A DNA stretch of 64,000 bases from Podarcis raffonei (GCF_027172205.1 NC_070614.1:35144001-35208000), one strand, 5' to 3'. Positions 44,992-56,516 are shown, numbered from the stretch's first letter. Notes: generated from the letters alone by a model not told the origin. Numbers and translations are program-made.

Positions 44992-45482
44992 TTAGAGCAG
45001 CGCGTTGATGATGAGCACAGCCTGGCTGAAGATGTCCATTTCCTCCTGGGTGTCTTGGTTCGGCAGCTGTGGGAGAGGCGAAGGCGGGGAGCGTTAGAGA
45101 GGACGGAGCTGCGCGAAGGGGCGAAGGAGGGACCCACGTGACGGGGAGGGAGAGAGACTCACCCTGGAGTTGACGGGGTCCGCGAGCAGGTTCAGGGCGG
45201 GCACGACGGTGCCGAAGTTCAGGTTGACGCTGCAGATTGCCCTGGAGAGGATCTCGCCGACGGAGAGGGCTCTACGGGAGGAGGGGGAGAAGAAGGTCAG
45301 CTTGCGGGAAACGAGAGTAAAGAGGAGAAGGGTCGGGCCATGGCCTCGCCATCGGGAGAGGGTCCCTGCCCGACGGGGCGGGCTTACCTGGGCACAGCTT
45401 GGGCGCCGATGTCTGCGGAACGGGACGGGATCTCGGCCCAAACGGGCTGCACGTGGCTCTGGTTGACTCCGCTCAGCGCCAT
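44992..45482 (-). CDS. Unknown three-exon small gene, copy 3
   Basis: Exon 1 45482-45388, exon 2 45271-45163, exon 3 45066-44992 (TAA). All splice sites are canonical; AATAAA is at 44896-44891 and the TATA-like box near 45528-45540. The product is 92 residues: start MALSGVNQSHVQPVWAEIPS, exon 2 with VGEILSRAICSVNLNFG and LNLLADPVNSR, and exon 3 identical in protein to copy 2 (ending FSQAVLIINALL). Intron 1 appears identical to that of copy 2 over about 115 bp, yet exon 2 is 21 bp (seven codons) shorter and much diverged. Function unknown. Confidence 0.68.
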
Positions 45483-45550
45483 CCTTTCACTTCAACTTCT
45501 TTGGTGCCGTCGGAGACCGAGGAGACCTTTTTATGCCGTGCATCGCTGCA

Positions 45551-46060
45551 TTCATGCAAGACTTTCACATAAATAGGTTTATGGGAATAAACGGAGGAGA
45601 AGAAGACTCCAAACAATAACTTGGAACATCAAAAGAAAGAATAACACTTGCACAATCTGTAGCCTAGTGTAACTGGTATGGTTAAAAATGTGGGAGACCC
45701 AGACAGGATTAATAGGAATATATATATATAGGGTACTGAACTGGGAGCCAGTTCCAAACTGGACCATTTCCCCTGGAATCCTAATTGAATCACTCAAACA
45801 TAGGCAAATCAACAACATAAATATTCTTCCTGATTTCAGGATTGGTAGGAAATGGTCCAGTTTGGAACTGGGCCCCAGTTCAGGAGCCTTGAAATGTATT
45901 TCTCAACATCCAGCTTGGTTCTCCCATAAATTTAACATCACCAATTAAACTGGGCTGAACTACAGATTGGGTAAGTGTTATGTTCTTTCTTTTGACCTTG
46001 CAAGTTGTTCTGAGTCTGTTCCTATGTTTATTCCCATAAACTTATTATGTCTTGCAGGAA
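45551..46060. repeat. Long imperfect inverted repeat upstream of copy 3
   Basis: Third instance of the paired-arm structure, adjoining the promoter of copy 3. Confidence 0.8.
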
Positions 46061-46236
46061 CACTTCAGTTGTTCATACTTTTCAGAAGGCTGAACTAGAT
46101 TCTCAGCCCCACCCGCAATATGTGACATTTGGGGAGTTTGGCAATGTGGGTAGGAGTCAGATGCTCTTTATTGTTCACTTTATTGGCGCTGCTCCGTCCT
46201 CTCCGTCTAACGCTGCTGCCTTCGCTTCTCCCGCAG

Positions 46237-46450
46237 CTGCCGAGCCCAAACATCCAGGTGGTAATGGACGTCAACGTCCAGGCTCCTAGATAAGAGCGCC
46301 AGCGTCTCCATCGACAGCCACCCCGTCATGCTGACCTCCAAGTACCGCTAGGCCAGAGAAGCAGCCGGCGCCCTCCGCAGAAGTGCCGCCTGGACGTGGC
46401 CACCTCGACCTCGCCCCCCCAATAAACCTGCTTTTAGCTCTCACTGCTCT
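46237..46450 (+). pseudogene. Inverted 3' end of an unknown small-gene copy
   Basis: The acceptor TTCTCCCGCAG is followed by exon 3 of the copy-1 type (46237-46293, ending NVQAPR and TAA), then the shared 3' UTR with AATAAA at 46421-46426. Exons 1 and 2 are missing. It sits in the opposite orientation to copies 1-3, right at the broken right edge of unit 3, so it marks an inversion or a rearranged fifth copy. Confidence 0.75.
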
Positions 46451-46566
46451 CCCCGACTCTCCTTAGGCTGGACTGGGGTGCGGAGAAATCACAGAATTGT
46501 AGAGTTGGGAGGGACACTCAGAGCCATCTAGTCCAACCCCCTGCAATGCAGGAATCTGAACCAACT

Positions 46567-47384
46567 CGTCCCTGGCAGGTGGCCATCCATCCTCGGCTAA
46601 AAACCTTCCACGGCTGCCAAGCACTGACAGCAGCAGCCACTGTATGCAAGAACTCTGAAACTATGACCCCAAGAGGTGATGGTCACAAGGGAGGATGGAG
46701 TTTGTTCCGGAAGGTAAAGAATGGCTGTATGTGGAAAGATGGAACAAATGGGACAATTCCGATATTTCTCAGTTTCCCCTTTTAAAATCCTGAGTTTAGT
46801 TTGCCACACTTGTACATCAGCTGTTGATTTTGTTTTAAAGCCCTCACAAAATATGTCAGCTTTTCCAATGTGCATTTCTCCTTAGATGTGTGATTTTGTT
46901 CACCTGTTTGCTTAAGGTGCACATTTCTGCAAGCAGTTCCACCTACTAGAATTCCACAAGTAATAGTGTGACGAGAGAGGGAGAAAAACTTGTCCCACAC
47001 CACGCATCATGTTATAGATTCCGATCATGGCACCCTTTCCTTGCCTTTTCTCTAAACCAGTGGTTCCCAATCAGTGGTCCGTGGACCTCAGGGATTCTGT
47101 GTGACCCACCCAGGGCGTCCGTGGAACCTACCCATCAGCTGCCTGGGACATCCTGCTTTGGAGAGCTGTGATCATGTGCCAGATCGTGGCACCCAAGCAG
47201 AAGTAGCAAGTCAGGGTAAGCATCATCTCAGAGTCTTTATCACTCCCAATCCTCATGCCTTTCTTTCCACTGCTTGGTGTAGCAGATAAAGAGATAGCTA
47301 TCCTGAGTTCTGTGCATGGCTAAACAAGGGCCACATCCTGGCTATACATCTAGAGCACTCATACCACTTGAACAGTCATAGCTT
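46567..47384. other. Noncoding DNA between repeats
   Basis: Mostly unclassified. A hAT-like fragment begins near 47058 (CCAGTGGTTCCCAATCAGTGG). No gene is supported. Confidence 0.5.
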
Positions 47385-47477
47385 TCCCCCAAATAATCCT
47401 GTAGTTTGATAAGGGTGCTGAGAGGTGCTAGGGGACTCTTCACTAGGCTACAATTTCCACAGGATTGGGAATTATTA

Positions 47478-47623
47478 CAGTGGTGCCTCGGGTTACAGAC
47501 ACTTCAGGTTACAGACTCCACTAACCCAGAAATAGTACCTCGGGTTAAGAACTTTGCTTCAGTATGAGAACAGAAATCGCAGCGGGAGTGGGAGGCCCCA
47601 TTAGCTAACCCGAGGTACCACTG
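47478..47623. mobile_element. Internally shortened Tigger-like miniature element
   Basis: Ends CAGTGGTGCCTCGGGTTA and TAACCCGAGGTACCACTG flanked by TA, length only 146 bp. It lies inside a 'CTACAATTTCC' repeat and is an independent insertion from those at 31.3 and 44.2 kb. Confidence 0.85.
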
Positions 47624-47839
47624 TATTGGGAAGAGGGATTGGTTGTTAAACCACTCTTTGTATGGTAGCTCTGGGAGGGAAATAGGGGTCGCCTAACAAC
47701 TCTCAACGCCCAACTACAGTTCCCAGGATTATTTTGGGGAAGTCATGGCTGCCCATAGTGTTTTAAATGTATAGAGCGGGTGTGGCCAAGTTGGTGCTGT
47801 GTGCTTTCAATGCTGAACAGCTTGGTCTTGGGGGCAAAT

Positions 47840-48135
47840 CCACTGAGCATTGAAACCAGTGGGAATTCTTGTCTCCTCTACTGAAGAACCTCCAGCCTGG
47901 GGTGTTGGTATTGCCAGCGAACACGGAGCCCTTCTCCAAGGGCAAAACGGTGCTCTCCTAATATTTGGGTCCCTTCAGGCCCTGCTATACAGCTGTTCTG
48001 AAACAGACTTTCTCGGGAGGCGGTGGACTCTCCTCTCTGGGAGGGTTTTAAGCAAAGGTTGGCTGGCCACTTGTCAGGGATGCTTTAGCTGAGATTCCTG
48101 CATTGCAGAGGCCTGGACTAGATGACTGTGGGGGT
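47840..48135 (+). mobile_element. CR1-like LINE 3' remnant
   Basis: AAGAACCTCCAGCCTGGGGT...GGGTTTTAAGCAAAGGTTGG...GGCCTGGACTAGATGACTG matches the 56.97-57.25 kb remnant segment by segment and encodes degraded CR1 ORF2 C-terminus. Confidence 0.65.
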
Positions 48136-48275
48136 TTCTTCTTAATGTGCCTTCTTGCCTGCAAGGCCACACTCACCCCTCTTCTCCTTAAATTCTGGTT
48201 TAGCTAACCCAGGGTTTCTGATGCCACTCATGTTTCTGCCTTCTAGCGGTGTGCACCCACTGTGCCATACCTATA

Positions 48276-49467
48276 TATTTTTTTTTAATAAGATATTTAT
48301 TAGAATTTTCCATTTTATACAAACAAAGAAAAATTAAAAAGAAAAAATAATAAAAACACATAAAGTTCATAACTTATTTTTCAATAACATATTTCCCTGA
48401 CCTCCTCATGCCTCCCCTTCTTGTATTCCAGTTCAAATTGTTTATCCAGCAAATCCTTATCTCCTAGCATTACAATTAAACCCCTTATTTTCTATCCATC
48501 TTCTTAAATTATTGTAGCTTAAATTCTTACTTATATACAAAGAAAAAAAGGACCATTTTTTCATATTCTTGTGTACCATTACAGCTAGAAACCACTTAAT
48601 TTCAATCCAACATCACTCAACATTCATTAATATTGCAATATTTTTGTAAGTAGTCCTTGAATTTCTTCCATTCTTCTTCTGCCGACTCTTCTCCCTGGTC
48701 ACGGATTCTGCCAGTCATTTCTGCCAATCCCATAAAGTCAATCAACTTCGTCTGCCATTCTTCCAGAGTGGGTAGATCTTGCGTCTTCCAATACTTTGCG
48801 ATGAGTATTCTTGCTGCTGTTGTAGCATACATAAAAAAAGTTCTATCCTTTTTTAACACCAATTGGCCGACCATGCCCAAGAGAAAGGCCTCTGGTTTCT
48901 TCACAAAGGTATATTTAAATACCTTTTTCAATTCATTATAAATCATTTCCCAGAAAGCCTTAATCCTAGGGCACGTCCACCAAAGGTGAAAAAATGTACC
49001 TTCATTTTCTTTACATTTCCAACATTTATTATCGGGCAAATGATATATTTTTCCAAGCTTGACTGGGGTCATGTACCACCTGTATATCATTTTCATAATA
49101 TTTTATCTTAAGGCATTACATGCCGTAAATTTCATACCTGTGGTCCACAACTGTTCCCAGTCAGCAAACATAATGTTATGTCCAACATCTTGTGCCCATT
49201 TAATCATAGCAGATTTAACCGACTCATCCTGAGTGTTCCATTTCAACAGCAAGTTATACATTTTTGACAAAATCTTAGTTTTGGGTTCTAACAGTTCTGT
49301 TTCTAGTTTGGATTTTTCCACCTGGAAGCCAATTTTCTTGTCCAAATTATAAGCCTCCATTATCTGAAAATAATGTAACCAGTCTTGCACTTTATTTTTT
49401 AATTTCTCAAAACTCTGAAGTTTCCATCTATCTCCTTCTTGTTCCAAAATCTCCCAATATTTCGGCC
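48276..49467 (-). mobile_element. 5'-truncated L1 with ORF2 C-terminus
   Basis: A 1.19-kb minus-strand L1 copy flanked by TGTGCCATACCTATA and TGTGCCACACCTATA (48261-48275, 49468-49482), a 15-bp duplication with one difference. Its T run at 48280-48290 is the inverted poly(A). It encodes the end of ORF2, including CWKCKENEGTFFHLWWTCP. A frameshift or stop separates the two open pieces near 49,100. It is closely related to the full-length L1 that follows. Confidence 0.9.
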
Positions 49468-49482
49468 TGTGCCACACCTATA

Positions 49483-50570
49483 ATACCCACCTGCTTTGGT
49501 GAGCACAGGAAAGAAAACATTGGTTGAAGTCCACAGCCAAGGCCCTGGTAAAGCCCCTGGAGTTCTTCACAGGAATGTCTGGAGGGCTTCCTCCTGCCTC
49601 CAACTTAGCACCCTCAACACACAGCGACTCTTCATTTTCACCCATTCCCTCCACTTGCTCAAAGTCATCTGATTAATACCCATCTTGCCAAACACCCCAA
49701 AGGTAACATATTGACCCCGAGGCTGGAAATTTAGTTCAGCCTACATAAAAATACACACAACATAATAGGTTTGTTGAAATAAACAGAGGAACAGACTTCA
49801 AACAACAACTTGGAACATGAAAAGAAAAAGGAACCCTTAGCCAATCTGTAATTCAGACCAGTCTAATAGGTGAGATTAAATAATGGGAGAACCAGGCTGG
49901 ATTATCATAAATATGTTTCTAAGACACCAGATCCTCCAATTCTCTAGGGACAACCCCAGATTTACAGAAGCCATCCTGGTTTCCTATTTGATTCTAGAAT
50001 GTCCCTTTTAGGACGTTCAGGCCCCATCCCTGTTCTGAAACTTCTGTCCATCCACTTCATTCGTAGGCCCTCAGTTCCAGTATTACAACCTGTCATTTAT
50101 AGCACAATCTGCGTATTGCCTCCGTCCCAAGATGCTTGTTGGTCAGGCAGGAGCCAGCAGCCATGAATACTGGAGTAGCACTGGCAATTTGCAGCAAATT
50201 AACTAACAGCAAGGTTAACTAACAGCAGGATTGTTAACAGAAGTTTCCAGAACTGAGGAAACAACAAAATAAACCTATAATCATGTTGAAAAAAGGGACA
50301 CAAGAGGAGGTGGAGGGATAGTTGCATAAGAAAAAATGTGTAATTTGTCCATGCAAAACTCTGAAGGCATGAGGCAAACATTGCATGCCAGCCTGATGCT
50401 TAATTTATTCAACAGCAGGTATTGGAGCTTAAGGCTACCTGGAGATTTAACCCTGTGATGTGGACTGTTTTATCCTGATCCAGGACGGAGGTCCACTGGA
50501 ATTCCTCAAAAGTGTCAATGATGTACCCTGCACATAGTCAGAGAATGCTACTCCAAACTGCAGGTCCCGT
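49483..50570. other. Degenerate piece of the duplicated block
   Basis: About 49,740-49,930 resembles one arm of the inverted repeat, and 49,930-50,155 matches 31,180-31,330 plus 31,565-31,625 with no miniature element between them. The rest is unclassified. Confidence 0.55.
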
Positions 50571-50744
50571 GCTATAGAGCTATTCTGCCTTGGAAGGGAC
50601 ACTCCCGGGAGGTTTTTAGCCGAGGATGGATGGCCACCTGTCAGGGACGATTTGGTTCAGATTCCTGCATTGCAGGGGGTTGGACTAGATGACTCAGAGT
50701 TTCCCTCCCAAATGTACAATTCTGTGATTTGCTCGCGTAAAGAG

Positions 50745-50792
50745 ACTCCGGGAGAGCAGTGAGACCTAAAAGCAGGTTGGGGGGGGGGGAAT
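50745..50792 (-). pseudogene. 3'-terminal scrap of a small-gene copy
   Basis: TAAAGAGACTCCGGGAGAGC then AGTGAGACCTAAAAGCAGG and a G run equal the inverted 3' flank and UTR end of the small genes. Nothing of the coding exons follows, because the large L1 begins at 50808 and small-gene sequence does not resume directly after it. Confidence 0.6.
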
Positions 50793-51785
50793 GAAATGTT
50801 TAATTGGGGACTTCCGGTTAGCGCCAGCGCTTAATGGCGGATCTCACCCGGAGCTCTGGGAGAGGTCTGCTTCGTAGGTTCGGGTCCTGTCAGCTACGGC
50901 GGAGTGGGGACCCTCAAAAATCACAGGCGTGTTGCCTGTGAACCGGAGACTCGGCGGGCACCTTTGCGCCCCCCCGACGCTGTGAAATAGCCTTTTTAAA
51001 GGCTGCGGATCAGCGGAGGGTGTGAGGAGCGGTGCTGAGAGTCGTCTTCACCCAGCCTGCGAAGCGAAGCCGCGTCGCCATTAGCGGAGAGCGCTGATTT
51101 CTTCCGGCGAAAATTGGATCAAAAAAAACAACTATCCGTGAGTAGGATTGACCGCTAAAATACAGTTGGACATTAAAATTAAAGAAATTGGGTACCGAGA
51201 CGGATAAGCACTAAAAAGGAAGTCTGCTTTCCGTTCTGTAGCAAGATCAAAGCGAAAGGCACTCTGGCTGTAACTGCTTGAGAGGAAATTTGCGGAAATT
51301 AAGAAACCCACCACCAAAGCAAAGAACTCCCTCCCCGAAGGCAGAAGGGGGGGGAAGAAGATTTTAAAGCGTTTCTCTGCCAATTTTTAAAGAACTGAGT
51401 TAAATATCGCTGTTCTTATACCTGGGATCGGACTGCCGGAGGAAAGGAACCGGCTAAGGACTGTTGTTATAAGAAGGTTAAAAAGTATCTTTAATTGACT
51501 TTGGTTACTCTCAACTTGAAATATTTATTTTGTTGCATTGTAAAGTTACTTATTGGACATTATTGACTTGGATCCCTTAGAAAGAGAAAAGAACAATTGG
51601 AAGGGACTAGGAAAACTTTTGTTTACTTTTAAGAGAGTGTGGGACTATTTGGAGAAGTAAAAAATTGACTCTGCGCCCTCTAGAGGATTTACAAATTGTT
51701 ACAGCAACAAGTGAAGTGTAAAATTTGAGAACTTTTGTTTGACAGTTTAAGAGTGTGGGAATGACCTTGACTAAAAGACTTTGTT

Positions 51786-52874
51786 ATGGCAGATGGTAAA
51801 GACAAAGGGGATTTACAAGAAACAACTTTGAGATCTGGCAAACAATATAAAATTGACTCTTTCATGCAGAGAAGGGCTTCTGTATCAGGAGCCTCTGGAA
51901 CTACAGCTGCTCCAAAGGCAAGAGTGAAAACAATGTCTACAGAAGAATCATTTGCCAAGGTACTGGAGAAGATAAATGACTCTTTGGAGGAACTAAAAAA
52001 GCAAGGTGCAGAAACTAAAGCACAAGTGGCTGAAACTAAAATACAAGTTGCTGAAACAAATAAGAAAATTGAAGAAATCTCTGGGAAAATTGATTCAAAT
52101 ACAAAAAGTATAACTGACCTTGGGAATAAAGTGAACTCAAATGCAGAAGCAATTGGGAAAATACTGGAAGAATCATCTACAACAAGAAAGATAGCTGAGG
52201 AAGCTAAAGAAATTGCAACTGCTGCTGAAGGAAAATTTCCACCAGTGTTTAAGAAACTAGACGAATACGAACTGGCATTTTCTATGCAGGATATGCAACG
52301 CAAGGAGAGGAATTTAAGGATCAGACTTGTGCCGGAAAAGGAAGAAGACAACCTGGTGGACTATCTGACAAAAGAATTTTCTGACTTTTGGAAGCAGGAG
52401 CTGGATAAAGAAGAATTTAAGATAGAAAGCGCTTTCAGACTGGGAGCAAGGCAGAGGAAGAATCGACCCAGAGATTGTCTTATAACTCTAAGATCAAAGG
52501 AGGAGCGAGACAAAATATTGAACCTGCATTACCAAACAACCCTTCGAATTGAAGATTTTCATATTGAGATCTTCAAAGACATTCCTAAGAGTATCTTGGA
52601 TGCAAGAGGACACTACAAGGACTTGGTGATATTGCTGAGAAGGAACTACATACCATTCAGGTGGGAGTTCCCCCAAGGCCTGTCTTTTAAATACAAGGGG
52701 AAGAAGAGAAGAATAAAGACTGTGAGTGATAAAGACAAGTTCTTGGGAGAACACGAAGAAGACCTACAGAAAGAGACGCATCCAGGACAAGGGCATCCTT
52801 CATTAGATACGGATACGGAACCACCGACAAACGAAGAACAAAAATTGGGAGCTGTAGGAGGAAAGAGTAAATAA
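51786..52874 (+). CDS. L1 ORF1 protein
   Basis: 362 codons, complete. Residues about 55-140 form a heptad-rich coiled coil (repeated QVAETK/KIEEISGKI text). About 170-265 is the RNA-recognition domain, with ERNLRIRLVPEKEEDNLVDY and PRDCLITLRSKEERDKIL, and about 265-345 the C-terminal domain (IEIFKDIPKSILDARGHYKD). ORF1p forms trimers that bind L1 RNA. Stop TAA at 52872-52874, seven bases before the ORF2 start. Confidence 0.93.
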   Translation: MADGKDKGDLQETTLRSGKQYKIDSFMQRRASVSGASGTTAAPKARVKTMSTEESFAKVLEKINDSLEELKKQGAETKAQVAETKIQVAETNKKIEEISGKIDSNTKSITDLGNKVNSNAEAIGKILEESSTTRKIAEEAKEIATAAEGKFPPVFKKLDEYELAFSMQDMQRKERNLRIRLVPEKEEDNLVDYLTKEFSDFWKQELDKEEFKIESAFRLGARQRKNRPRDCLITLRSKEERDKILNLHYQTTLRIEDFHIEIFKDIPKSILDARGHYKDLVILLRRNYIPFRWEFPQGLSFKYKGKKRRIKTVSDKDKFLGEHEEDLQKETHPGQGHPSLDTDTEPPTNEEQKLGAVGGKSK

Positions 52875-52881
52875 CCCCATC

Positions 52882-55800
52882 ATGGACCTGCAGCTTCTTA
52901 CCTGGAATTGTAACGGTTTGAACATCCCTAGAAAGAGAAAAAATATATTTCATGCTTTGAAGAAAGACCAATTGGACCTAATTTGTTTACAGGAGACCCA
53001 TGTGACAAGAGCTCATAGAAAGTTATTAATAAATAAAAGATTGGGACAATAATTTATTTCTTCAGACAGAGTAAAAAAGAGAGGAGTGGTGATTTATGCA
53101 AAGGAGAAGCTGCAACCGAAACAAATTTTTAAAGATGATCAAGGAAGATATTTGGCAATTGAAATTCAATTTCAAGGAGAGAAGTATTTGATAGTGGGAA
53201 TTTAGTTTCAACAAATATGGATAAAGCACAAAGACAGGTTGTAACAAAAGATGGAAGACTACCAAAGACCTTTTTTGAAATGACTGACAATATGGACTTG
53301 ATCGATATATGGAGAACAAAACACCCATTAGAAAGAGAGGGAACCTTCTTTTCTGAAGCCAAAATGACATGGACAAGGATCGACCAAATTTGGGTGACTA
53401 GCAATATGGCGCAGAACATAAAGAGAGTGGAAATCTGCACAAAAACTTTCTCCGACCATAATGCAGTAAAGATGGTGATGAGGCAAACAACAACTGGCTC
53501 CTTTAGATGGAGAATGAATGACACCTTACTTAGAGATGAGGAGATTTGCAAGAAGGCCCAAAAAACTTTGAAAGACTATTTTGAAATTAACCTCAGGACT
53601 AAAGTAGAAAAAAGAATAGTATGGGACGCAAGCAAAGCCGTGATGAGAGGGTTTCTGATACAACAAAATACATTGAAGAAAAGGAAACAAAACGAGAGGA
53701 AGGAAAAAATTTTGGAAAAGATAAGAGAAGGGGAAAAGAAACTAAGATTGAAGCCAAAATCACAAGAGATTCTAAGAGAAATTAAATTTTATCAAACACA
53801 ATATATGGAACTGACGAATCAAGAACTAGAGTGGAAAATTAAGCAAATGAGACAAAAGACTTTTGAATCTGCTGATAAATGTGGCAAGCTACTGGCTTGG
53901 CAAATAAAGAAGAGACAAAAACTCAACACGGTAACAAACATAGAAGTGGAAGGAAAGAATATAAGCAACCCAGCTGAAATTAGAAACTGTTTTCAGAACT
54001 ACTTTAGACAACTTTACACACAAGGGCCGCAAAAAGAAACAGATACACAACAATTCCTCGAGAAAAATGGGCTGAAAAAGATTTCGCAGGAAAGTAAGAC
54101 AATTTTGAACCAGGAGATAACAGCACAGGAAATAGAAGATGCCATTCAAAATATGACGTTGGGCAAATCACCTGGACCGGATGGACTGACTTCCAAATAT
54201 TACAAAGTTTTGAAGGAAGAGCTTATACAACCTTTGAAGGAAGTCTGCAATGAGATCATGGCGGGGAGGAGGGCACCCGATACGTGGAGAGAGGCCTATA
54301 TTACACTTATACCAAAGACAGAGACTGAAAAGACCCAACTTAAGAACTACCGACCCATCTCGTTACTAAATGTGGATTATAAAATCTTTGCCGATGTTTT
54401 AGCAAAGAGACTGAAAAGGGTTTTGATGGAGGAGATTCATGGAGACCAAGCGGGCTTTCTCCCGAAAAGACATTTGTCGGACAATGTAAGGAATATAATT
54501 GACATTTTGGAGAAGTTGGAAGTGAACATAAATACTAAGGCTGTTCTGATATTCGTGGACGCCGAGAAAGCCTTTGACAACATTTCTTGGAGCTTTATGT
54601 TGAAGAACCTCCGGGGGATGGGGGTAGGCCAAGGGTTTGGGAATGGTATAGGTGCAATTTATTCTGAACAGAAAGCAAAATTAATTGTAAATAATGTGGT
54701 TACAGAAGAGTTCAAGATAGAAAAAGGGACACGACAGGGGTGCCCTATCTCCCCATTACTTTTTATATCGGTCCTGGAGGTTTTGCTTAATATGATTAGG
54801 AGGGACCAGTTGGTTAAAGGGATTCAGGTCGGAGCTAAACAATACAAACTGAGAGCATTTGCAGATGACCTAGTACTTACATTGCAAGAGCCAGAAGCTA
54901 GTACGAAAAGAGTTTTGGAAATAATCCAAGAGTTTGGTCAATTGGCAGGATTCAAACTGAATAAGTCAAAAACAAAGGTATTGGAGAAAAATCTAACACA
55001 GATTGAAAAAGAAAGGTTTCAGAATGAGACGGGGTTGTCTGTGGTTAAAAAAGTGAAATATTTGGGGATAAACATGACAGCTAGGAATGTGAATCTATTT
55101 AAAGATAATTATGAAAAAACTTGGACAGAAGTGAAAAAAGACTTGGAGATTTGGTCAAATCTTAAGCTTTCCTTGTTAGGTCGAATTGCAGTTATAAAGA
55201 TGAATGTATTGCCAAGAATGTTGTTTTTGTTTCAAGCATTGCAAATAATGGATAAAATGGACTGTTTCAAGAAGTGGCAAAAAGACATATCTAAATTTGT
55301 CTGGCAGGGCAAAAAGCCCAGAATTAAATTTAAGATATTAACGGACTCAAAGGAAAGAGGGGGGTTTGCCCTGCCAGATTTTAAACTGTACTATGAAGCG
55401 GCAGCTTTCTGCTGGCTGAAAGAATGGCTGCTTCTTGAAAACACAGACATTTTGGATTTGGAAGGTTTTAATAATATTTTTGGGTGGCATGCATACTTGT
55501 GGTATGACAAGGTTAAAGCACACAAAAGTTTTAAAAACCATATTGTCAGGAAAGCATTATTAAATGTCTGGGTCAGATATAAAGATTTGCTGGAAAATAA
55601 AACTCCAAGGTGGCTGTCGCCAATGGAAGCTAAGGCAGTTAAAAAGTTAAACATGGAGTCTAAGTGGCCAAGATATTGGGAAATTTTGGAAAAGGAAGGG
55701 GACAAACTGAGATTGCAGAGTTTTGAGAAATTAAAAGGGAAGGTGAGAGATTGGTTGCACTATCATCAAATAAATGAAGCGTTTAAAGTGGACAGTAAAA

Positions 55801-56516
55801 TTGGCTTTCAGGTGGAAAAATCAAAATTGGAGACAGAACTGTTAGAACCCAGTACTAAGAATTTGTCAAAAATGTATAATTTGCTGCTGAAATGGAATAC
55901 AGAAGATGAAACGGTTAAATCAGCTATGATTAAATGGGCTCAGGACATTGGTCATAATATTTTGTTTGCTGATTGGGAAAAGTTGTGGACCACCGGGATG
56001 AAATTTACGGCATGTAATGCCGTAAGAGAAAATATTATGAAAATGATCTATAGGTGGTACATAACCCCAGTCAAGCTTGCAAAGATTTACCATTTGCCTG
56101 ACAATAAATGTTGGAAATGTAAAGAAAAGGAAGGTACATTTTTTCACCTTTGGTGGACGTGCCCGAAGATTAAGGCATTCTGGGAAATGATCTATAATGA
56201 ACTTAAAAAGGTATTTAAATATACTTTCACCAAGAAACCAGAGGCCTTTCTCTTGGGTATTGTTGGCCAAGGGGTGTTAAAGACAGATATAACTTTTTTT
56301 ATGTATGCTACAACAGCAGCTAGAATACTTATTGCGAAGTACTGGAAGACGAAAGATCTACCCACACTGGAAGAATGGCAGATGAAGGTGATAGACTACA
56401 TGGGTTTGGCAGAAATGACGAGCATAATCCGAAACCAGGGAAGAGAAACAGCGCAAGAAGAATGGAAAAAATTCAAGGACTATTTAAAGAAATATCACAA
56501 AGTTAATGAAAGTTAG
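52882..56516 (+). pseudogene. L1 ORF2 (endonuclease/reverse transcriptase), disrupted
   Basis: The ATG at 52882 starts MDLQLLTWNCNGLNIPRKRK, the endonuclease N-terminus with N of WNCNGL and E of QETH. The frame meets a TAA at 53050, and near 53203 it passes from IVGI directly to VSTNMDKAQ. This shows an internal deletion of roughly 35-40 codons, out of frame, that takes the YAPN and GDFN motifs. From 53205 to 56516 the frame is open: TRIDQIW and SDHNAV of the endonuclease, then RT with QAGFLPKRH and FADDLVLT (about 54,860), and the C-terminal zinc-knuckle region (CWKCKEKEGTFFHLWWTCP) near 56,110. The copy cannot encode a full endonuclease. Confidence 0.92.

Larger units (their letters stand above)
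35323..46165. repeat. Segmental duplication, unit 3
   Basis: Carries the intron segment (35323-35935, more complete than unit 2), the finger-exon loss junction near 35932, and the 4.1-kb block interrupted by a gypsy element. It also has small-gene copy 3 and the inverted repeat. It breaks off at about 46165, where sequence equivalent to 34,225 switches abruptly to an inverted piece of small-gene 3' end. Confidence 0.9.
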
